A stretch of 64,000 nt of DNA from Hyperoplus lanceolatus (GCA_026929865.2 CM049413.1:17445001-17509000), one strand, 5' to 3'. Counted from the first letter of the stretch, positions 33,597 through 48,621 are shown. Numbers and translations: made by a program. The notes: generated from the letters alone by a model not told the origin.

Positions 33597-34181
33597 CTGT
33601 CTAAAATCAACTGAGGGTGATATCCATACATCAACACAAAGTCACCACATGCAGAGCCACACACAATATAAGTGCAATCGATTAAATCCCAAACATTGAT
33701 TAAAAGTCGAGGCTGTCTTCAGATCAGTCGAAGACGATCAAGTAATTTTGCCCGCTGATTCTAAATGCACTCCCTATTGGCTCACACTCCACACATCTGC
33801 ACACATCTGCACCAGCCTATCTAAGCACTGATAGATGGCAACACAAGCAATTACAGTTTGAGTTTGAAGGCAGTATGAGTGGCTGCCGACAAAAAATGAA
33901 AGATGGGGAACAATGAATGTTGCACTTGAGTGTGTCTCTCTCCTCTCCCTTCACGTTCTCTCCGCCAGCTATGTCATGTATTAACATGGGAACCGATTAC
34001 TAATGTGGTGAAAGGGCCAGTGAGTGAACAAGTGTGCGATGATGGAGGTGGTAGAGGTGGAGAACGCTGGGGGAGGCTGAGTATTTAGCACAGTTACACT
34101 AATGGCTTAGGCGTCACACTGTAGGTGATAATGGATGTTTCAGCAGCTGGTCCAAACTGTTTGACTGTGGGTCGTACATTT

Positions 34182-34184
34182 TGT

Positions 34185-34221
<37 letters not shown>
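34182..34221. repeat. (TG)n microsatellite close to csmd2 exon 2
   Basis: About 19 TG units with one TT interruption, 115 bp upstream of the exon 2 acceptor. Confidence 0.9.
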
Positions 34222-34222
<1 letters not shown>

Positions 34223-34307
34223 ATATGTATCCTGGATGTAAATGACAGTCTTTTATTATTATAACCTTTTAATGTCTACACTGTTCTATTTTTCACCCTT
34301 TTAATAA

Positions 34308-34553
<246 letters not shown>

Positions 34554-37500
34554 TAAGAAACAACAACCTACAATGTGTTCTGTGTGTGTGTATACAGGTA
34601 TACTGTATACAGTATCTATATTCTGTTCGATGCTGTCATGATACCTACGGTAAAGCAAATTTGACATTTGAACGATTGTTCCAACTTGACAGCAAATTAG
34701 TCGAAGGACGAAGTCTGTTTTAATGGCAATGGTGAGACGATAGATCACGGATCATTAATCACTGTAGCAAGTAACCAATTATAGTAACCAATAAAAACCA
34801 TGGGGAAAACCATTGAAGGGAACTCATTTGTATTAAACCTGGGAATGTCCTTTATGGAGTAACTTGGACTTCAAGGTGTTCGTGTGTTGAAAGAAGGCCA
34901 AACTCTAATCAAGACTGTAATCAGTGATGCAGTCGGATGTCGTTTGAGCAGATCCTTTTGGTGTCTAATAAAAAGACAGACTCTGTGAACACTATGACAG
35001 CAGCATACGTTATTCACTGGGCACATTTTGTGCCTTAGCGCTGTACTAGCAGAAACGAAATGAAGCTCACTTGGGTGTGAAGACTCAAACAAACAATGTC
35101 TGAATCAACAGTGTCATCATCCAGTACAACTGTCGATTTATCAGCCTCACAGACGGCAGCCTGAATATCAAAAACTGAAATATTGGCTCTCTGGTTTACA
35201 GTGTTACATGCTCACTAACTTTACACATTTTCAACCGTCCGTGGTTTCTAGAAATAAATATTGTTTTTGGCTGAATTGCCATCTCGAGAGCGGAGCCTCT
35301 ATTTGCATTAGCTGCGTTTATACCATACAGCCGCAGAGCTGCTGTGCACTGATGCATCTATGCAAATAAGGGGAATAATATTGCTTGCGGCCCTGATATC
35401 TGTCAGACCTCTTGGCAGTCCCTCCCTCACATACAGGCTAACTTAATCAGTGACAATTTCTGCGTCTGATCGATTGAAGCTATACACCAGTTGCTGCTTC
35501 TGAATCCCGTCACTTTATTCTGCTATGAACGTGACCTCACCAATAGTTTAAATCATATATGTTATGCAAGCCCTCCAGGGAGACACATGAGAGAAATATA
35601 TTTTTTCTATTTCTCCATTTCTCCTTCGTCCAAGTCTCTCCGTCTCTCTCCCCTCCTCCCTGCGTCTCTCATTCTGTGCCAGCGGTGCCTCCGCTGCATC
35701 AGGGAATGAAAGAGAGAGAGAGAGAAAAAAAATCCATTATGGATTGTTCTCCTCAGCCTTTCTCTCCTGTTTGGACCTTTGGGCTCTGCTGTATATTGAT
35801 GCTCCAGCGGGATGTGGAGAAAAGCGTTCCACTCTCTCTGTTACAAGGGCTTTGAAAATAAGTCAGGGGAAAGAAAATGAAATTTTAGAAAAACGAAAGA
35901 GAAAATAAAGGAAAGGAAAGAGGGAAGCGAGAGGGTGAAAAAAGAGAGAAAAATACAGAACAAATGAGAGCGAGACGGAGAAGCCGTAGGGGTGTTCAAG
36001 AGTTTTGTGAGGGGGGAGCGCTGATCTCCTTTAGATTTGGCTTGTGTTGTCTTTGAGCACAGTTCCTTTCTTTTCAAAGGAGGCCGTTTTGTAAAAGTGA
36101 GACTTCAAGCTTTATCTTGTGAGCGAGCTTGGAAAGGGCTGGGAATAGGGCTGGAAGCGGCTCTCGCAAATCAACAGCAGTCTGACAGGACATGAATGCA
36201 TATGTAGGCTACTCGACCCCAAACACCCACCTCACACACACACATTTTCACATACAAGCATAGATGCACGTCTGATATTTCCGCCCTCCCTTCGCTATCA
36301 TCTCCCGCTTGCGTCAAAAGGAATTTTCTTTCCATCTCTCTTCCTCCTCTTCCTCCAATTTCTCCCTCTACCACCCATCACGTCCTCATCTCCTCTGCCT
36401 GTTCTCCATTTTGCGTGCCGCATATTGCATTTTTCCTGAATTTGTTCGGGCTTTAAAGTCTGTCACGCCATAAGGTTGTAGAGTTTGGAATATTACCTTT
36501 AATCTCAAGTGATCATCAAAAATTAATGTTTGGCCTGTGTTAATTTTCACATTCCTTTTGATTTGTTTATTCACATTCATCTCCATTCACCACTGTCCAT
36601 ATACTACGTTCTTATCTTACGCATACCTCGTTGTGTATGTGTTTTGATTTTGTGTGTGTTTGTGTGTGTAGGCTTCTCGTTCCGGCAGCAGTTGCTTTAT
36701 GAGTTACCGACACTCCTTAGCAAAAGCATTCAGTATATGAGTCAGTCCACTGCTGCAGCACTTCATTAAAACTGCTGATCCCCAACTGACACCTGGGAGT
36801 CGGAGATAAAATCCGATGGAAGTTTCCAATTGTTTAAAATGGGAAAAAAGGTGTATAGCCTACAGCAGTGATATATGCCTCAAACTGCAAGCACAGGCTG
36901 CTGTCGATATTTGATAGCTGTTAATTAAGCGGAGCATTCCTTTTCCAGAGATGGTGTACTGATTAAGTGGTTAAGTGCATCTTGTGCCCTCAGTGTTGTG
37001 GAAGCTATCAATTACTTCACACAGGGAGGGGAAGTGGATCTGCAGCCAAACTGACTTCAAGGTGAAGACCGACTCAAGCAGTTCAAACATCCTATCCACC
37101 TATTTGCAAAATCATAAAGAATACATGAAAACAGCATTGACGTGTTTACATGATTTTCAATTGTTTTTACATACATACATATGTCCAGAAAAGGTTTCTA
37201 ATGGCTAAATGTTGACTATTTCCTGACACACACTTTAGGCCTGGATGAGACATTAAACCTAATACACTTAAGCTGATCATCCAGACGAACGGCCACTTAT
37301 TAAGAAAGGACCATTCCACAGTTTTTTTGCATTAACTGCAAGCAATAGTTAACACTATTGTATTAATAGAAAAGTATGTTTTTAATAGGGTTCAGGATTT
37401 AGGACATATAAAGACTGGAGCAGCTAACCAGACTCTTTACAAAGTTGCATCAACAATATCAAAACACCAAGCTTAGAATATTGCATCTCTTTTATGGAAA

Positions 37501-38337
37501 TTCCAGAATTTGAATTTGAAGTTTCTCTGTGCGTTACATTGCTGAAACCATATCTGCTCAAACAACAGTTTACAACAACACAGCTATTGGCTGTGTGATG
37601 CTCTTCAGAATCTGACCCTTACCTCAGGAATGAAGAGTTATGCTCGAATGCATCAGCTGAATGGACACTTTCAAAAGTGGTCCAAATGCATTACCACACA
37701 AAGTGCGACCTCGGAAAAATGAAACTGTTCCTGTGATGGATTACCAACATGTATTTTCTGCAAAGTACAACACACTTAAATATTACAGAACTTAGTAGCT
37801 GACTGAAGGGTGGAAATTAATAGAAATAATTGTGGCATCGTTGGAGAAATGGTCAGTATGCATGAATTGCACAAGCCAGATCACTGGTATGGAATGGGGG
37901 AAATTTCCTCAATTTAACCTTTCAAATTCTCTTCTTGCAATTTCCCCACATTTCTTTTCAAAATGATTAGCGTTCGCAATAGCTGATTTCATTTTAATAA
38001 CGCAGTAAAATGACCAGTCAAAGAAGTATCCGTAGTACAATCATTGACTTCCCGTGGCTAAACTTGACCTTTTAAATGAAACACTGTGCTACCACTAGCT
38101 CACTCACTGTCGCTCTGAATGACAGCGCACATTTCCTATTCATAAAAAAGCAATCTGGTTTTCCACTTTTTTTTGTCACAACTCACCTTGTAACTGCCAA
38201 TTGGGTAACACTGAGTACATTTCAGGGAAAGGGAAAAGCTATTGGTTCGTGTGAAGGCTTCTCTCTCTGCATGCCTCACTCTCGGTGATGGAGTGATGGA
38301 ACGGAGGGATTTAAAGCTTGACAGTCTGGCGGGGAAG

Positions 38338-38339
38338 AA

Positions 38340-38373
<34 letters not shown>

Positions 38374-38398
38374 GGAGGGAGAGAGAAAGAGAGAGAGG
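38338..38398. repeat. (GA)n-rich tract
   Basis: GA repeats with GAAA and GGGA interruptions, purine-only over about 60 bp. Confidence 0.9.
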
Positions 38399-39264
38399 AG
38401 GCGTGGAAGGGACAGATTTTCAGCCTGCAGGCTCAATAGGACCTAAATAAGGAGCACTAGTGCATGGTGTTGGGAGTGGCATTGACACTACAGTCGGCCC
38501 TCAGCTGTGAGGTTTGGGTGTCACAAAGTGAGTTCGATTGTGAGAGCCGGATAGAGCGTGTGTGTGCGAGAGTGTGCGCAGCCCGCCCCAGCAAGCTGAT
38601 TCAGTGTCAACAAAATCAAGTTTATTGGAATTCAGATTAAATTAATACCACACTTGGAAACATACACACACACACACAGGCACATGCCTAGACTCACAAA
38701 GTGTAAGTGGCCAGGAAAACTGTTATCCCTGGTACCACAAAAGGTATTTTTAAAAGCACTTGAGAGCACACACACAGTAAATGCATGAGAGGGGGAAATT
38801 GTGTACTTTCTTTGATAATGCTGCTGCGTTTAGTTCAAAGTTTTCAATCACTGATAGATTAGAGAGGAGACATAGGCGCCTTAAAAATGACATAGGGCCC
38901 TACCCCCCCACCCAAAAAATTAAGACTTGGACTGGATAATTAAATAGATACAGTATAGGACAGTTCAGATTAAATACAAAATTAAATCACGCATTCCAAA
39001 AAATACAGAGAAAGGCTTTATCCATTTTCTTTCAAAGGCTTTTTCGAGTGAAGTTGTTTCTAAAAATAAAAAATGTCACTGGCTGTCAAGTGTATTTAAT
39101 AAAAACACTTGACACAAGTTCCAAGTGCATGCCGTCCTCGTCCTCGTCAATGGACAACTTACTTTTTCTTGACCACAACTTATATAATTATGTGACTTTC
39201 TTTTTTTTTCCCTGAAATCGTACTGGACACCCCAGTGGCCCCCCCAGTTCGGATGTTTTTTTTT

Positions 39265-40205
39265 TTTTTCCTGATCATCATCATCATCATCATCATCATC
39301 TTCAACCGCTTATCGGGTCGCGGGGGCAGCAGCTTGAGCAGGGAACCCCAAACTTCTCTTTCCCGGGCCACCTCAACCAGCTCTGACTGGGGGATCCCGA
39401 GGCGTTCCCAGGCCAGCGTGGAAATATAATCTCTCCACCTAGTCCTGGGTCTTCCCCAAGGCCTCCTCCCAGCTGGACGCTCCTGGAACACCTCCCTAGG
39501 GAGGCGCCCTGGGGGCATCCTTACCAGATGCCCGAACCACCTCAACTGGCTCCTTTCAACGCAAAGGAGTAGCGGCTCTGACCCGAGTTCCTCACGAATG
39601 ACTGAGCTTCTCACCCTATCTCTAAGGGAGACGCCAGCCACCCTCCTGAGAAAGCCCATTTCGGCCGCTTGTACCCGCGACCTCGTTCTTTCGGTCATTA
39701 CCCAGCCTTCATGACCATAGGTGAGGGTAGGAACAAAGATCGCCCGGTAGATCGAAAGCTTTGCCTTACGACTCAGCTCTCTTTTCGTCACAACAGTGCG
39801 GTAAAGCGAGTGCAAAACCGCCCCTGCTGCTCCGATTCTACGGCCAATCTCACGCTCCATTGTTCCCTCACTCGCAAACAAGACCCCGAGGTACTTGAAC
39901 TCCTTCACTTGGGGTAAGGACTCATTCCCTACCTGTAGTAGACAACCCATCGGTTTCCTGCTGAGCACCATGGCCTCCGATTTAGAGTTGCTGATCCTCA
40001 TCCCAACCGCTTCACACTCAGCTGCAAACCGATCCAATGAGAGCTGAAGGTCACAGGCCGATGATGCCATCAGAACCACATCATCCGCAAACAGCAGAGA
40101 TGAGATCTTCAGACCACCAAACTGCAACCCCTCCCCACTACGACTACGCCTTGATATCCTGTCCATAAATATCACAAACAGGATTGGTGATAAAGCGCAG
40201 CCCTG
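39265..40205 (-). mobile_element. 5'-truncated RTE/Rex3-like LINE
   Basis: On the minus strand a 312-codon remnant reads from QGCALSPILFVIFMDR through the reverse-transcriptase active-site motif FADDVVLM, then FKYLGVLF and REIGRRIGAAGAVLHSLYRT. It continues into the RTE C-terminus (WFGHLVRMPPGRLPREVF, GRRPWGRPRTRWRDYIS, WERLGIPQSEL). The 3' end is an (ATG)n tract followed by A-rich sequence, like the short tandem tails of fish Rex3. The endonuclease and most of the reverse transcriptase are missing because the copy is 5'-truncated at about 40205. What is left is one open frame that also reads through the tail. Five-prime truncation is normal for target-primed integration. It is not mobile. 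Confidence 0.9.
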
Positions 40206-41579
40206 ATATGTAGCCTAATTCAGAGATTGTATGTATTTATTTTTTTCTTAACTTTTTTTTTGATAGGTAGTTGCCACATTCATTACACAAACACTCCAAT
40301 CCACTGATATGAGATCAGTTTGCAATGTTCAAGTACTAAATTAATGGTAGGACTGTGGCCACTAGAACTGGTCTCTGGTCAGCAAAGGTCTTGAAAACAG
40401 CATAAGTGTGCTTGTGACACGCGTGCCACCCATGCACGTGTCTGAATGCTATTCATTCAGGTGTGCGATGGCCACCCCACTCTAGCTCTGTGGCCCACCT
40501 TGGCCACCCCAGTCAACATTTTCTGGAAACGCCACTGGCAGTTTTATAGCCCCTTCTTTCACATTGAAAAAATAGTCAATTTGCCACCACACTTTTTGTT
40601 GAAAATGAGAGTGATTGGAGTGAACCAAAGAGTATAAAGATGCATCCCTAGTTAACTAAAACAATGAGCCAAGAGATGCTCAAAAAGCTCGGGTGATAAT
40701 TCGCTGAGGGCTCGTCATAAATGATTTACTGCTTTATTCCATGGTAAATCTGCAGTTTCACTACACTTCCTGGTAACAAAAAAGACTGTAACGGGATTTT
40801 ATTATACTGTGGACGCACCGCATTATTTCTTTGACACCATACCAAACCATTACTCAATATTTTGTGGCACTTGTGTTCAGCTTTAGAGTGGCTATAATTC
40901 CAGATTTTTATCACTTCTAAATGAAGTTAAGGTTAGTCACTTACCGGAGATTATTACACAGCACAGTATTGAATGCTGGCATGAATCATCAAAGCGTGTG
41001 TCAATTCGATCCCCTTTCTCTCACAGTATTTGGTGTGTTAGTGTGCCTCCGTGTCCTACTGTTTCCGTGAAAAGGTGAAGTGTTAGTCAATGAGTGAAGC
41101 TTGTAGAGAGCCTACGCGTGCGGGTAATGGAGAGAGTGGGTGATGTATAATGGCACTTCCTGCCCGAAAGCTTGCCACGGACGGCAGTAATTCTTTTTTT
41201 CTCGGTGAAGGCCTTGACTATCAATCTTTCACAACGGATACTTTAGAAAATAACTCTGATGCGCGTTGGCTTTAACGAACACATGTTTGATGTGTGTTTG
41301 CATGTATACACACCTGAGCTGTATGCTCGTGTGTTAACTCGTTGTGTGACGTGACGCTCGTGCATGGAGTGCATATCTGAATAAGAAGGAGGAGTAGTGT
41401 GTGACACTTGTGTGCGAGGGAAATATATGGCTTCAGTCTAGTGCACCATGATTTTATTTGTTTGTGGTGGTCATGATTGATAATCTTATTCAGCAGCACG
41501 CACACACGCACTTTATGTAGATGTATTTTTTTTGTACTCCCCCACGACAGTCACAAACAGACACTTGTTGACACAACTG

Positions 41580-41639
41580 CACACACACACACACACACAC
41601 AGACACACACACGTAAACACACGTGCACACACACACACA
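41580..41639. repeat. (CA)n microsatellite, imperfect
   Basis: CA units with GACA, GTAA and GTG interruptions. Confidence 0.9.
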
Positions 41640-44600
41640 TGCTGTTGGATTTATGGTTCCTTTGGGTCTGGGTTGTTAATGGAGAGACTGCCACTTATCA
41701 ACGCCAGCTTTAACGACAGTCTGCTAAAAACAGGGGGAAGAGTGATAGTTTGTTTTTCATCATCTCATGCTGGGAAAAAAGTGAAACGATGCCGAGATTT
41801 ATGACATGTGTTCACCTGTGAGGCAGAATTATTAGGTCCTGTAACCCCAGATTAGAGAAATAATCAACTAGATGGCTGTGAATTTATATCCCCCTACGTC
41901 ATTGTGTGTATCGCAATTGACATTCTCCCATCTGCGGGGCCTATCAATGTTCTTAACAGGACTCATTTCAGCAGAGGCATCAAATTAAATGTTTTCCCCG
42001 CTGTGATAAAAGATTAAATATGCAGTGCACCTTTCAAAAAGAAGTGTCGCCGTGCTCTAGCTCATACTCATTGGAGTCAGCCTGGGGTGGGATGCCTGTT
42101 GTACTGTTTAAAACTCTCGGTGATGAAAACATAATCACTAAAAATAGAGGAACATGTATAATAACGGCCATGTAGTGAGGCCTGCTCACATTTCACCCAA
42201 TGTGTGTTAAAAAATAAAGCACCTAATTATACCTTTTGCCTTTTACAGCCCGCAGTTAATCAAATATAAATATGAACTTTTTCTTTTGACTGGTAGCATA
42301 TATTATGTGAAGATAATTATGCTAAACGGAGAAAATCATAAGTTAGTGAGATAATCTTAATTGCTATGCCAGCAGTTTTGCATAAGGACATTAGTCAAAT
42401 GCATCCAAAGGATGTCAAATACTGAAACACCGGATTGTTGTCCTTGCCAGTAAAAGCAAATGCTCATGTGAAATATTTCCAAAATATAGACTTGGCCAGA
42501 TCTGATATAATACAATTTGTAGTGACTAAAGTGAGCTAGAGTTGCCTCTTTTTTATAGATCAATGCCAATTATTTGTGAATTTAAAATCCACTTGCAGTA
42601 TTTGCATTGAAAGGCTCATATACATACTGAGTATTCAGTGTACAGAGCATATAAAATGATGTGACAGGAAGTAAGGCAAAGCCAAGGCTTTCCTGATATC
42701 AATTGATAAACACTACCTATCAACCTAACAAAGGGTGGTGGGAGGCAGATATTATTCTTCTCTCACGGCAGGGAATCATTTTGTTGATTTGCATGACAAT
42801 TTATGCAAATTACGTCAGTCACAATATTTCCAATTACAGTACCAAAGGCACAGCACAGCTCATGGGTGTGCATGTGTGCAGTAGTAACATGTGCGTCGTG
42901 TCTGTGTTTGACATTGGGTAAGGGTAAGAGCAAACTGGCAAAACAAAGCTTGTCATTGATTTATTTCACTGCCTGCATGTGATGTGTTCTCTTTATTTCC
43001 CCCAGTAAGTTTAGAGATGTCAGGCTGTGAGAAGGTAGCCTTTTTGTAGATCTGTGGCTGTTTTCTGCATGAATTATAACGCAAAATAGGCATCTAACCG
43101 TTGCTCTAAGCAGAAGCACCCAAAACATGCAGTTCATTAGTTCACTTTAGCAGATATAGAAAGAGCTACTTATCTGCTGTTTTTTTTTATTTTTTTGCAG
43201 TAATGTGTGCTTCTGATTTTATATTCATTGTTGTAAACTAAACTGTATGGTATAAGTATTGGTTGAATGTCGTATGTGCAGGTCTGTTTTTTCATGCACC
43301 TCAAGGAAAGCTCATTTTAATCTTGTTGTACATTGTATAATTACAATACAAGCTTCTATTTTTAAGTCAGAGGCACTATGAAACATAATTGCTGTCTAGC
43401 ATGCATATTCAAGCAGGGATGAAAACATATCGTATGCATGCTCTCGAGAACATTTCAAAAATTGATAAAACATCTCTGCAACCTCAGTGGGGTGACTTGG
43501 CTGGTTCAAATAGGGGTTGCCACAATAGGAAAACATCCACATAAATATGCCTGTTATGCCAGGAGAGAAAGTTTGAAAAACATTGCAGCCACTGTCATCA
43601 GTGCATGCCCTGCTTACCCTTGGACTTCAACTTGCCAATCTTGGATACAATGTGAGTTGTGACTGCTCTATTGAAATTCTTTGTTGTTTTTTTAACCAGG
43701 ATTTTCATGAATTTGAGGTATGAGCTCTACCAGTTGAATGGGCACAGTTTGAGATTCTTAATCCTTGAAAATTCTCCCATACATAGTCGTATGAAAATCC
43801 TGTGTCTTTGACAAAAAACTCATCTATCTGCTGACACTGATAAAGATTTCTGAAAAAGAGCTTATAGCTGATTCAACAAAAGGCTCAGGAGCCAAAGTGT
43901 GACCTGACATTCCATGCTTCTTGTGAAATAAACTCTCAATGAACTTTGCAAAATACATTTCTCAATAACTTTTGCTTCTTTGTGCTGGCTGGCACAGACT
44001 CTCACCGTAGAAAAACCGCCAAAAAGAAGAATAGGGTGGCATGGAACCTTTGGTATTTCCCCCGCTAACCACACTCCCAAAACAAAAATAATGCATTCCC
44101 TTTATAGTCTATGGGACTGTGGCAAATCCTGGCATATTTTTCCCAGTCTGTGTTGATTCTGCTGTATTTTCCCTGGGTGTTGCTGCAGTGCTCACGTGTT
44201 TCTTCCTTGATTTCACCCTTTTCCTTTGTTTTTCTCCTGTACATCCCTGGGAAACATAGAGCATATCAATCTAATTAGTTATCCCTACACCTTGTGAAAC
44301 GTGATAGTGGATAAAGCGCTCACATTGTGTTCACACACACTCAGGCGCACACGTACACACTAGCCTTGCTTTGTCAAAAGGATTTGCTTGGCGTGTAATT
44401 AGACACTTGTTGCGTGTGACCAGTTGCACTTGTGCTTATCTAGGCGTTGGAAAAGGCAAGGGTTAACACTGCTGGGAACATGCAGCCATCAAATTCATCG
44501 TGAAGGTTGTGAATCCATCTATAGAAATACACAGTGTAGGCTATACAGTAAAGAGATGTTAAAGACTGAAACAGAACAGATGGATCCGGTCTCTATACGA

Positions 44601-46247
44601 AAGAGACACAATTAATATAGATAGATGGCATACATGGTGAGATCTACAGGCAGAGAGGAACTGAAGGAGAGACCACGGCAGCATGAGTAAATGAGTGTCT
44701 GTGAGTGCCTGTAGCTAATTCTAAATCAGCACCACTGTTGTACTCCAGTAACACAAACACACACAACGACACCGCTGCCATCAAGCCCCCTCCCCCCACC
44801 CCTCACCCCCTTCTCCTTCCCTGTGGTGCTCTTTGATTATGGCTGCCACAGGAATGAAAGCGGAGCGACGGGTAGAGAGTAGATAGCATTGGTTGGGCGC
44901 TCCATCGGTCACTGTGTCCCTGTTAGCCCTGCTGGCTAATCAGATTTCGCGGCCCTACCTTGTTTTGGAGTTTATTAGTGGCGTCCCCCTGCGACATCAG
45001 GGAGAAATTGAAGATCACAGCGAACAGGAAAGGAAGAGCGAGAGATAGAGAGAGAGATGGTGGAGGCAGCAGTACAATTATACAGAACGTTATGCAATGT
45101 CTTTGGGAGAAAACCTAAATGTCTTGGGCTAATCGCATTACTTGTAGTGCAGGTATTTGAAAATACACGTACATGCAAACATGCTTCTTATCCCCAGAGT
45201 CATTATACCTATAATGCAATCAATGCCTTGCACACTTCATGACCAAAGGTATATGGGCTAATATATGATTGTTGAATACATTCCAAATGGGCAGTAATGT
45301 GCTGTAATAGTCCACAGCAGTCCGGAAAGACGTTCCACAATATTTTGCAACGTAGCTGCCGGGATTTGCGAACATTAGCAAGGTCAGACAGGCACTAATG
45401 CTGGGGCATTAAGGCCTGGCTAATAGTTGGCATTCATTTCCTTGTTCTGTTTTTTTCCGAAACAAGCACAGGCAATCTTTCTGTATTCCCGTATGGACCT
45501 GGCTTTGTGCAAGGGGGGTTGCTGGTTGAAAAAAAAGCAACACAAATCTATGTATGGATAGGGGCGTTCACACACTTTGGCAACATTCAGAGGTATAGAT
45601 GGGGGCAGAGTGAGAGAGGATGAATCAGTGACAGAAAGAGAGAGATAAAGAAACCTCGGCTGGGGAAAGAGGGATTGGCTGTGTGTTACACTAAGTGGCA
45701 AATGGCTGCATTTGATTAAAGAATGTATCCCTTTAATCTGAGAGATTCTGGTAAAGGCAACAGTGCACTAAGTCGATGCCCAAGTGCACATCGTTTGTTT
45801 TGTCGCCTACATTCCCATCTCGCTACATTCCTCGGATCACTACACTATGCCACCTCTCTCTGCATAAGCATAGAGAATTTGATGCCTTTCCAGCGGCCTC
45901 ATCAACACATTACTCGATCTTCTTTGTGCTACGTGTTACATAACCAGTTTATTTTGGCATTGTTCGACGTTCCCACTGCTATGGTTGCTAGAATTATTTG
46001 AGGTAGCTACTTCTTATTTCTTGTCTACTCACAACTTCTATAAGCACTACAACTATCAATAGTTAGATTTGTACATTTTTGGGATTATAAACTTATGCAC
46101 TGGATAAAGTATGTATGGTAAAATCAACAGTAGACACCATAATGCATAAAGTTTGTGGTAATTCTTGTAGAACTTCTTCCATGCTGTTTCCTGTTTGCTT
46201 TCAATTGGGTCTCTCACGTCTGTCCTTGTGTGTAATGATTGCTCTAG

Positions 46248-46357
<110 letters not shown>

Positions 46358-48618
46358 ACCTGCCAACAGTTACAGGCTAGTAAACAACTGCATTTCTCAC
46401 TGCTACCACTTAGCTGTGTCACTCTCCTTGAGGCGAAAGTTGCCCAACATTGAATTAGTTATGTCTTATCCCTATTTGTTTTTTTGGCCTGAGGATTATT
46501 GCAGAGTGATTTTTGCGGAGCAGGGGGGAACACAATGGACTTCACCTTGTTTCATTTGTCAGCCTTGATTTGTTTGCTGTAACTGTAATTGACTCATGTC
46601 TATACAAAGTGGGAACAAATGAACAAAGGATGCAGTTATGTTTTACTTCCTTGCATTTACTGGCAGAGCCTTAATGTTGTTAATTTGCGGATTGTGTACA
46701 GAGGCTTCCAATTATAAAGCTTTTCATATTATCCTGCCAGTAAATGCATAATAGTCAGCAAAAACAAGCAATGCTGTGATGGATTGAAGTATTTAAATAA
46801 TAGTTCCAGCACTCTGTGGGCACTTGCATTGTCAGCCAACTATTCTCTATGGAATTTTAAATTAGAGGAATTATGCTACCCTCTGCATTGCCTTACAGGT
46901 ATCTACGGTGACTATTGGACGCAGATAGCATCATAGCAATGTAATGCCCTGTTAATGGAGTGCAGATAGCCTGAAGATAAACCCATCACATTACTCACTC
47001 TCTCGCTGACTGGCAGACACTCCAGGAGGAAGTAAAGTTGTGTGTGCATGTGTGTAAGCCATAACTCCATACTTTATGTAACCATTTAGGTGTAATAAGA
47101 TGTGAGAAACAGATATAATTTAAGACCCATGTAGAGCACTTATCTCTGTTTAAGCCAATTGGTACAGCCTTTCGAAAACTCACTCACATACAGTTCAACT
47201 TAGCCAATGATGGCTTTAGCAATTCTGCACAGAGAATGACAACTGTGTCATCATCTGCCCTGCATGGCCACCGGTTTCTTTTTATGAAAGCGAGGCATTC
47301 ATTCACTGTTTGCTCTGACACTGTGAACTATTCACTTGTTTTTTCATTGTTGCATTGGTTATCTGTTCTCGCCCTAACTTGTCTCTCTGCTGAGTCCATA
47401 TTCCATCTTGTCGCAGATAAAAGTTTTTCACAATTTTGTATATCTTTCAAAAGCCACCCGGCCGCCCACACACTTCAGTTTACCTGTTCATATTTTTCTC
47501 TCCGGAGTACTTCATCTGTTCAAATCTCCTCAAGTCACTGCTAATATTTTTTCCTCCCACTCTAATCTCCTACCTCCAATCTCTGCCTTTTTCTCCTTGC
47601 ATCCGCAGCTCTCCCTCTCTTTTTCTCTAGGGATGCTAGGTTTTGTTAATGACTTCAATGCGGTTTGTCTGTCAGTTGTCGCTGACTGTGGTTTATTATC
47701 CCGCCATCAGCATTCGGCGTCTGATACATCTGAAAGACTCTCTTGCCCTTGCTGTTCAACCGCAATACTCAATTACCCTGTGATGTCATGCCAGGGGTGA
47801 ATATTAACAAGCAACTACAAGTCTTTCTTTGCAAGACTGACGGAAATGCATTAGGACGTTATATTTCGCAAATATGTCAGTCTTGTTTGAAATATTGATG
47901 GGTTGTGGGATATGTGAAACACTGTGTATGAGTTTAAAATAAAACTGCTATTGCCACTAGCCAGGTTCACCTTTTTTATTTTTATTTTTTAAAGCTGAGT
48001 GCTTTCTGGCCAATGTGATGGTGTTGACGAAGAGCCATGAAGTTGTTCAAAGAAATGGAATGATGAGAACGTTATAGGAGGAGGCTGCAATGTCTTCTCG
48101 TCCTGCCAAGCTATACCAGTCGCCCTGATTGCTTGCAACGCATTTGCAACACTTTCACATTAAATAACCGGAATTTAAAGTGAAATTGAGAGCGCTGAAG
48201 GCGAACCGTGAAACTCTATCAAGGCCGGATCACGCCCCGGGGCAAAGTGACGCGGTACATTACAGCTTACCCAAATAGCAGGGATGAGAAGGCGGATGGA
48301 AATGCAACCTAATTGCTTGTGAAAGTCTTCCTATTAAGTGGAGGAATCGAATCATGTGGGTGGGAATGGAGTGCCATTTTAACCTCCACGGGTACACGGT
48401 CAGCTATACTCTGATTATACACTGTATAAATAAAGGTAAAAAGAAACCACTGTAAGCAAAATTACACAGAATTAGCGATGAGTCATACACAGACAGACAC
48501 ACACACACACACGGACACTCTAATGGCAAGAGATTTGGACAAAAACAAAAACAAAGAATTCCAATTTTGCGAGGGAAGAATAGTTTATTTTTCCAAAAAC
48601 CAAAAAGAGCAGTAACTA

Positions 48619-48621
<3 letters not shown>

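Larger units (their letters stand above)
31940..33597 (+). mobile_element. HAL1-like LINE derivative: ORF1, no reverse transcriptase, LINE tail
   Basis: This unit has a short 5' leader (ACTTCCGGCTTGCCGAGGG), an open ORF1 (32033-32878), a 37-codon overlapping frame (32862-32975), about 600 bp without coding, and a 3' end reading GGGACTCGATAAGCCTTTGG, then TCCGGAAG and an (AATA)n tail at 33555-33596. The tail matches fish LINE 3' ends that I recall. Possible imperfect target repeats are CTAAACATAAC at about 31930 and CTAAAATCAAC at 33601. No endonuclease or reverse transcriptase is present, so it must have moved, if it did, using a full-length relative. The 5' boundary is approximate. Confidence 0.7.

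Noticed and set aside
40380-40540. Possible right end of a hAT-type element (GGAAACGCCACTGGC)
   Set aside because: The motif looks like a common fish hAT end, but I found no matching left end or target duplication.
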